A program made the translations under genes and the position numbers. The notes beneath the pieces are model-generated. The model was not told the origin of the DNA. It searched no databases and saw only the letters and a list, made by a program, of their open reading frames with translations. Positions 7,046-11,934 of a DNA stretch of 11,934 bases are shown here, in pieces. Source of the DNA: Acidobacteriota bacterium (GTDB lineage: Bacteria > Acidobacteriota > Terriglobia > Terriglobales > Acidobacteriaceae); assembly GCA_021779695.1 (NCBI GenBank), contig JAJYAE010000122.1, positions 1 through 11,934 on the forward strand. The letters run 5' to 3'. Numbering within the stretch: position 1 is the stretch's first letter; each line of letters begins with the position of its first letter.

Positions 7046-9721
7046 ATGACGGGATCACGAATATCCACCTGGGCGGTCGTCCTTGCCTTTGCGGCCGGAT
7101 TGGCTGCCATCGCCCCGGCGCAAGAGACCGCGCCGCCAGACACGGCAAACATGCCCTTTCGCAATCCCCAGCTTTCTCCGGTACAGCGCGCGGAGGATCT
7201 TGTGCACCGGTTAACGCTCGAAGAGAAAGCCAGCCAGATGGTGAATCAGTCGCGCGCCATTCCGCGCCTCGGTATTCCCTCCTACGACTGGTGGAGCGAG
7301 GCGCTTCACGGAGTCATCGCCGACGGCACTACCGAGTTTCCCGAGCCGATCGGCCTGGGCGCCACTTTCGACGCGCCCGTCATTCACCAGATGGCCACCG
7401 ACATCGGGATCGAGGGCCGGATCAAGAATGCGCAGGCAGTGAAGGCCAACAAAGGCTACAGCGGATTCTTTCAGGGCCTCGACTTCTGGGCGCCCAACAT
7501 CAACATCTTCCGCGACCCGCGGTGGGGCCGCGGTCAGGAGACCTATGGCGAAGACCCATTCCTCACCGGGCGCATGGGGGTGGCGTTTGTCACCGGGATG
7601 CAGGGTGACGATCCGCGTTACTACCGCGTGATCTCAACGCCGAAGCACTTCGTGGTGCACAGTGGGCCGGAGCCCACGCGCCATTTCGCCGATGTGGATG
7701 TGAGCAAGCACGACGAGCTGGACACCTACCTTCCCGCCTTTCGTGCCGCGATCACTGAGGGGCACGCGGGATCCATCATGTGCGCCTATAACGCCATCAA
7801 TGGTGAGCCCGCATGTGCCAACGAGTTTACGCTCGTCGATCAGCTCCGGAACAAATGGGGCTTCGAGGGCTACGTTGTCTCCGACTGCGAAGCCGTCGTC
7901 AATATCTATCGTGACCACCGCTACCGCCCCATACTGGCGCAGGGAGATGCCATCGCGGTTGAGCGCGGAATGGACAACGAGTGCATCGATGGTGGCGAGA
8001 AGGTGAAAGACAACCACGACTACGAGGGCTACATCGAAGCCGTGCAGCAGGGCTATCTGCCGGAATCCGTCCTCGACCAAGCCCTGGTCCGCCTGTTCAC
8101 GGCGCGCATTAAGTTGGGCATGTTCGATCCGCCCGATATGGACCCGTACACGAAGATCGACGAGAGCCAGTTAAGCAGCCCCGAGCATCGCGCCCTCGCC
8201 CGTAAAATCGCCGACGAATCGATGGTTCTGCTCAAGAACGATGGCCTTCTTCCACTCAAGCCCGGCGTCAAGAACATCGCCGTTGTGGGGCCACTCGCAA
8301 ACCAGACCAGAGTTTTGCTGGGAAACTATAACGGCAGGCCGACGCACACGGTCAGTTTCATGGAGGGTCTCAAGAGCGCATTTCCCCAGGCCAACATTAC
8401 CTACGTCGCCGGTACCCAGTTCCTGAATCCTGAAGGCGAACCCATTTCCGCTGGACTGTTCACGACTCCGAGCGGCAAGCCCGGCCTCGAGGCCAGGTAT
8501 GGACAAGCCCAGGGAGGAATGCGCGACATGACGAAGCCCACGCCCATTACCCAGCGCGTGGAACCCAGCGTCGATCTTACGGAAGACAACCTGCCTGCCG
8601 ATGCCAAAGACAAGGATTCGGTCATCGTTCAGTGGGCGGGCTCCATCAATCCGCCCGAAACCGGCGACTATCTCATAGGCATCGAGTGCGACGGATTCGG
8701 GCGCGTCACTGTCGATGGCAAGCAAGTGGCGCAGCAATTCCGCGGTTCGCCGCGCCTGGGACGCGTGCACCTGGAGAAGAGCGTCAAGGCCACGATCAAT
8801 GTGATGTACCGCTGGAGGCCGGGCGCAAAGCCGATGGCCCGCCTGGTGTGGGCCAAGGTGCAAGATGGCCCCTCGCCCGCCGCGCTGGAAGCAGCGCGCA
8901 AAGCTGACGTCGTCATTGCGGTAGTTGGCATCACCAGCGAACTTGAGGGCGAGGAGATGCCGGTCAACATTCCCGGTTTCCTGGGCGGTGACCGCACCAG
9001 CATCAACCTCCCCGATCCCGAAGAAGAGCTGGTGAAGGAAGTCGCCAAGGCCGGCAAGCCTCTTGTGGTAGTCCTCATGAACGGCAGCGCCCTTGCCGTC
9101 AACTGGGAAAAAGAGCACGCCAATGCCATCCTCGAAGCCTGGTACTCCGGCGAAGAAGGCGGCAATGCCATTGCCGATACATTGAGCGGCAAGAACAACC
9201 CCGCCGGCCGGCTGCCGGTGACGTTCTACAAGGACGTCGACCAGCTCCCCAACTTCGAAGACTACTCGATGAACAATCGCACCTACCGGTACTTCCACGG
9301 CGAGCCGCTTTATCCGTTCGGCTACGGTCTCAGCTATACCAAGTTCACCTACAGCAACCTTGAGGTACCCACCGAGGCGGTCAACGCAGGCGATCCGGTC
9401 AATGCGGCCGTCACCGTGACTAATTCTGGCACAGTGGCCGGAGACGAAGTCGTGCAGCTCTACCTTGAGTTTCCCAAGGTTAAAGGTGCGCCGCTCAAGG
9501 CACTTCGCGGATTCGAGCGCGTGCACCTTGCTCCCGGGGCCAGCCAGACCGTTCACTTCAATTTGAAAAACCGCGATTTAGGCATGGTAACCGACCTCGG
9601 TGTGCCGATCATCGCCGGTGGCAAATACACCATCACCATTGGCGGAGGGCAGCCTGGTACTGGGGCTCCAGGTATCACCGGCAACTTCGAAATCAAAGGG
9701 CAAATCGACCTGCCGGAGTAA
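7046..9721 (+). CDS. Secreted GH3 beta-xylosidase/beta-glucosidase with inserted PA14 domain
   Basis: Predicted exo-acting retaining beta-glycosidase of 891 residues. A Sec-type signal peptide (hydrophobic 8-24, likely cleavage after APA, residue 25) sends it to the periplasm or outside. The N-terminal TIM barrel starts near 37. RLGIPSYDWWSEALHGV (74-90) is typical of the beta-xylosidase/arabinofuranosidase branch. STPKHFVVHSGPE (197-209) and GYVVSDCEAV (275-284) follow, with Asp280 the expected nucleophile. The second alpha/beta domain runs from about 385 and is interrupted by a PA14 domain (about 468-602), a sugar-contacting insert known in some GH3 enzymes. ELEGEEM near 632-638 should hold the acid/base Glu. 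The fibronectin-III-like C-terminal domain follows YPFGYGLSYTKF (756-767). Beta-xylosidase is the best guess; beta-glucosidase cannot be excluded. It converges on the GH29 gene, its likely functional partner. Confidence 0.93.
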   Translation: MTGSRISTWAVVLAFAAGLAAIAPAQETAPPDTANMPFRNPQLSPVQRAEDLVHRLTLEEKASQMVNQSRAIPRLGIPSYDWWSEALHGVIADGTTEFPEPIGLGATFDAPVIHQMATDIGIEGRIKNAQAVKANKGYSGFFQGLDFWAPNINIFRDPRWGRGQETYGEDPFLTGRMGVAFVTGMQGDDPRYYRVISTPKHFVVHSGPEPTRHFADVDVSKHDELDTYLPAFRAAITEGHAGSIMCAYNAINGEPACANEFTLVDQLRNKWGFEGYVVSDCEAVVNIYRDHRYRPILAQGDAIAVERGMDNECIDGGEKVKDNHDYEGYIEAVQQGYLPESVLDQALVRLFTARIKLGMFDPPDMDPYTKIDESQLSSPEHRALARKIADESMVLLKNDGLLPLKPGVKNIAVVGPLANQTRVLLGNYNGRPTHTVSFMEGLKSAFPQANITYVAGTQFLNPEGEPISAGLFTTPSGKPGLEARYGQAQGGMRDMTKPTPITQRVEPSVDLTEDNLPADAKDKDSVIVQWAGSINPPETGDYLIGIECDGFGRVTVDGKQVAQQFRGSPRLGRVHLEKSVKATINVMYRWRPGAKPMARLVWAKVQDGPSPAALEAARKADVVIAVVGITSELEGEEMPVNIPGFLGGDRTSINLPDPEEELVKEVAKAGKPLVVVLMNGSALAVNWEKEHANAILEAWYSGEEGGNAIADTLSGKNNPAGRLPVTFYKDVDQLPNFEDYSMNNRTYRYFHGEPLYPFGYGLSYTKFTYSNLEVPTEAVNAGDPVNAAVTVTNSGTVAGDEVVQLYLEFPKVKGAPLKALRGFERVHLAPGASQTVHFNLKNRDLGMVTDLGVPIIAGGKYTITIGGGQPGTGAPGITGNFEIKGQIDLPE

Positions 9722-9739
9722 GGCGGCAGAGGCAGCCCA

Positions 9740-9771
9740 GTTCGGGCCGGCTTCTCCAGGCCGGCCCGAAC
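9740..9771. terminator. Strong hairpin between the converging GH3 and GH29 genes
   Basis: GTTCGGGCCGGC (9740-9751) and GCCGGCCCGAAC (9760-9771) form a perfect 12-bp GC-rich stem with an eight-base loop, 18 bases after the GH3 stop and 16 bases after the GH29 stop. It probably ends both transcripts or protects both 3' ends. There is no T tract on either strand, so it is not a textbook intrinsic terminator. Confidence 0.7.
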
Positions 9772-9787
9772 ACAGCGCAAGTCTCTT

Positions 9788-11599
9788 CTACGCCAGCGAG
9801 ACCTTCAACGCCGCGCCATAGGCCCCGGCCGGATTGGGCTGGCTGGGTAATTCAACTCTCAGGGCGTCGGGTGTCTGCTTCCATTTCAGCTTGCCCGCAG
9901 CACCCAGAATCTCGACGTGCAGGATCTTGCCCGGTTCTGGCTGGCTTGCCGTGCCGAGAGACTTGATGAGAGCCTCGCCTTCGGGCCATCCGAGAAAGAT
10001 TGCGTAAACAACCTTGCCGTCTTTGCTGCGCGTAAAGCGGATGTCGGAGGCACCAAGATTTTTGAGGCTTTGTCGGGCCCGGTAGGCACCAGCTTCGATC
10101 TTCCCGGGACCCTCGCCGTAAACTTTCCAGGGGCGGGTGGAATAAATGGCCTCGCCGTTGACCTTCATCCAGGCGGTGACCTGGTCGAGAACTGCGATCT
10201 CCTTGCTGTCGATGGTGCCGTCGGGCTTGCCAGGCACATTCAGCACGAACGTGCCGTTCTTGCTCACCGTATCAACGAGCCAATGAATGACATCGCGCGG
10301 CGGCAGGTATGCACCATACTCCCCATCCTTTTCATACAGAGCGCGCAGGTAATGCCACGTGCCAATGCAGGTTTCCGACTGCCAGGCATAAGGCATGATT
10401 CCGCTGGTCAGGCCGGCTTCATAATCAGCCACCACGGCTTTTGCAAGTCGATCGGGGACGTCTTTGACGTTGAGCACCGCCTCCAACTTGCCACCGTGGG
10501 TCAAAAGATTGTGGTTGTAGAAGTAGGCGCCTATGTTCATTCCACCCCAGCCTAGAGGCAGCAACGAGTCGTCGAAGTAGAGAAGGTCAGGATCGTGCTG
10601 GTCAATCAGATCGCGGGTGCGATCGTAGAAGTTCTTCACATAAGAGACGTCGGGTAGTGCGTCGCCCGGATGTTTCACGCAGTAGAGGCGCTGGGGATTG
10701 AGGCCTTGCCACCACTGCCCCCTGCCGTCTGCGGTGGTCAGTACGCCATCATAAGGAACGCCGGCCAGCGGTCCCGTTTTATCGGCGTCGTGGGAAGGTT
10801 GGAACCACCACCAGTTGCGTGCCTGGTGGACTGTCACACCAAAGCGCAGCCCCTGCTTGCGCGCTGCGGCAGCCCATGCGCCGACGACGTCGCGATGCGG
10901 GCCGATCGCGGCGGAATTCCAGGGCTGGTGCTTGGAATCCCACGCGTCGAAGTTGTCGTGATGATTGGCAAGCGCTACAAAAAACCGCGCGCCTGCATTC
11001 TTGTACCGCTCGATGAGCGAGTCGGGCTCCCAGTTCAGCAGCGTCCACTGTGCGCAGAGGTCCTTGTAGCCGAAGCGCGATGGCAGACCATAATGCTCCT
11101 GGTGATACCGGTATTGCCGTTGACCTTCCACGTAAATATTGCGAGCGTACCAATCGCCGTCTTCCGCCACACACTGAGGACTCCAGTGCGCCCAGATTCC
11201 GAACTTCGCGTCCCGGTACCACTCGGGCGCCTCGTACTCTGACAGCGAGTCCCAAGTTGGCTGATACGGGCCAACTCCGGCGAGATTGGGGATGGGTGAA
11301 GTGAGGGGAACGTCGTCCCAAAGTCCGCCAGCGACCGCTTTTGCAGTTGGGTTGTAATTCCAAGGCGATTGCTGCCAATTCGGCTCGTCCAGCTTTGTTT
11401 GGACGATCCTGTTGCCGCTCACCGTGTAAAAAACCCTCTTCTCCGGTGGCAAATCGCAGAATTCGGCATAGCTTTGCGAGTAGTGATTGAATCCGGCCGG
11501 AAGATCGGGCGAGGCACCTTGCTCCGATTGTCCGAACAATGGAATGGCTGATGCTGCAGCAGTGAATGCAATCGACTTGCAGAAGTCCCGTCGCTTCAT
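9788..11599 (-). CDS. Tat-exported GH29 alpha-L-fucosidase
   Basis: Predicted retaining exo-alpha-L-fucosidase of 603 residues. The chosen ATG at 11599 has AGGAGG seven bases upstream and opens with MKRRDFCKSIAFTAAASAIP. This is a twin-arginine motif (RRDFCK) plus hydrophobic stretch, so folded export by Tat is likely; the frame could extend upstream to 11743 but would bury the signal. The catalytic barrel shows EWYRDAKFGIWAHWSPQ (126-142), close to the GH29 W-F-R-D-A-K-F-G-I hallmark, then FFVALANHHDNFDAWDS (206-222). LLYFDDS (339-345) puts the nucleophile at Asp343, where most relatives read WFDG. NGTFVLNVPGKPDGTI (448-463) closes the domain. A beta-rich C-terminal domain covers about 480-603. 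It would release terminal fucose from hemicellulose or glycans, complementing the GH3 enzyme. Confidence 0.93.
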   Translation of the reverse strand: MKRRDFCKSIAFTAAASAIPLFGQSEQGASPDLPAGFNHYSQSYAEFCDLPPEKRVFYTVSGNRIVQTKLDEPNWQQSPWNYNPTAKAVAGGLWDDVPLTSPIPNLAGVGPYQPTWDSLSEYEAPEWYRDAKFGIWAHWSPQCVAEDGDWYARNIYVEGQRQYRYHQEHYGLPSRFGYKDLCAQWTLLNWEPDSLIERYKNAGARFFVALANHHDNFDAWDSKHQPWNSAAIGPHRDVVGAWAAAARKQGLRFGVTVHQARNWWWFQPSHDADKTGPLAGVPYDGVLTTADGRGQWWQGLNPQRLYCVKHPGDALPDVSYVKNFYDRTRDLIDQHDPDLLYFDDSLLPLGWGGMNIGAYFYNHNLLTHGGKLEAVLNVKDVPDRLAKAVVADYEAGLTSGIMPYAWQSETCIGTWHYLRALYEKDGEYGAYLPPRDVIHWLVDTVSKNGTFVLNVPGKPDGTIDSKEIAVLDQVTAWMKVNGEAIYSTRPWKVYGEGPGKIEAGAYRARQSLKNLGASDIRFTRSKDGKVVYAIFLGWPEGEALIKSLGTASQPEPGKILHVEILGAAGKLKWKQTPDALRVELPSQPNPAGAYGAALKVSLA

Positions 11600-11789
11600 A
11601 CCCTCTCCTCCTAAAGTCTCGCGACCTGCTGGATGGAAATCTTCATAGGCCGCGAAAAACGTTTGCAAAGTTGCCGCTGCTGTCAAAAAAGATGCACAGG
11701 ATATGGAGGCTCCATCGTCGGCGTTGCTAGACTCTGGTTTCACTGACGCGGGCGCAAAATATGAACACGCAATTCGTCTTCGGTCTTCG
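11600..11789 (-). promoter_or_regulatory. GH29 upstream region with possible -35 and LacI-type operator core
   Basis: This 190-base gap follows the upstream minus-strand gene. Besides the AGGAGG at 11612-11607, it has TTTTTTGACA on the minus strand (TTGACA at 11686-11681) with no good -10 at 17 bases. Within the expected promoter spacing lies GCAAACGTTTTT, centred on AACGTT at 11658-11663. The CG-centred core resembles LacI/CcpA-family operators, but the outer bases fit poorly. Confidence 0.3.
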
Positions 11790-11934
11790 TCAAGGATGAA
11801 CGACGTGAATCACACTCTTGTCCGTTTGGCTCCAGGCAGTGGCGCCTTTGTGAGTCAATTGCTGTGTTGCCTCATCCCAATGCAGCCTGGTGATGGAACC
11901 GGCGCCCTTCTCATAGGCATAGGTTGTCCCATCG
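11790..11934 (-). CDS. C-terminal end of a probable GH31 alpha-glycosidase (cut by window edge)
   Basis: Only the last 48 codons including the TGA (11792-11790) are inside the window; the rest lies beyond 11934. The visible tail contains DGTTYAYEKG, then ITRLHWDEATQQLTHKG and a hydrophobic ending VIHVVHP. The D-G-x-x-Y-x-Y-E-K-G followed by a strand with W-D-x-A and L-T is the pattern of the C-terminal beta-sandwich (DUF5110-like) found in GH31 alpha-xylosidases and alpha-glucosidases. This assignment rests on recollection of the pattern in a short fragment, so another secreted glycosidase remains possible. It is on the same strand as the GH29 gene, 190 bases upstream, and would fit a hemicellulose side-chain role. 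Confidence 0.5.
   Translation of the reverse strand, partial: DGTTYAYEKGAGSITRLHWDEATQQLTHKGATAWSQTDKSVIHVVHP

Noticed and set aside
6822..7148. 108-codon minus-strand frame overlapping the GH3 start
   Set aside because: It overlaps the signal-peptide region and promoter of GH3 on the opposite strand and shows no known motif.
8171..9556. 461-codon open frame on the minus strand
   Set aside because: It lies wholly inside the GH3 gene on the opposite strand. Long antisense frames arise from high-GC codon bias; there is no family motif or ribosome-binding site.
9917..11378. Several 190- to 212-codon frames overlapping the GH29 gene (9917-10555 and 10670-11242 plus, 10779-11378 minus)
   Set aside because: All are shadows of the GH29 coding sequence, which carries the conserved motifs. 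None has a supported start.
1..11934. CRISPR array, intact insertion sequence or prophage
   Set aside because: No regularly spaced direct repeats, transposase, integrase or phage structural genes were found in either strand.

Overview
The window looks like a chromosomal stretch from an Acidobacteriota bacterium (Terriglobia-like). This is inferred from moderately high GC, the style of the housekeeping proteins, and secreted plant-polysaccharide hydrolases beside ordinary metabolic genes. No species-level marker is present, so the taxonomy is only an inference.

Layout. (1) Bases 1-1900, minus strand: a short run purS -> HXXEE-motif membrane protein -> glmS (cut by the left edge). The purS promoter appears to start transcription at or beside its ATG. 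(2) 2109-2705, plus strand: family I inorganic pyrophosphatase (ppa) with a clear intrinsic terminator. (3) 2711-4081, minus strand: an APC-superfamily amino acid/polyamine permease. (4) 4242-4420, plus strand: tRNA-Ser(GCU) with encoded CCA, an extended -10 promoter and its own terminator. It is followed by about 450 bases without a credible gene. (5) 4874-6223, minus strand: an MFS transporter of the metabolite:H+ symporter (citrate/ProP-like) type. (6) 6224-7045: a long intergenic region with a striking 97-base imperfect palindrome (32-base arms, 30/32 matching) and a candidate promoter. (7) 7046-11934: a carbohydrate-degradation block. A secreted GH3 enzyme with a PA14 insert (beta-xylosidase subgroup) is on the plus strand. 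It converges, across a perfect 12-bp hairpin, on a Tat-type secreted GH29 alpha-L-fucosidase on the minus strand. Upstream of that lies the last 47 codons of another minus-strand gene, whose tail resembles the C-terminal domain of GH31 alpha-glycosidases.

Functionally, the left half is housekeeping: amino-sugar synthesis, purine synthesis, pyrophosphate removal and tRNA. The right half is consistent with removal of xylose and fucose from hemicellulose such as fucosylated xyloglucan or xylan side chains; the substrate is inferred, not demonstrated. I found no CRISPR array, intact transposase, prophage or obvious new multi-gene defence system. The least explained items are the 97-base palindrome, the HXXEE protein between purS and glmS, and two apparently leaderless promoters.
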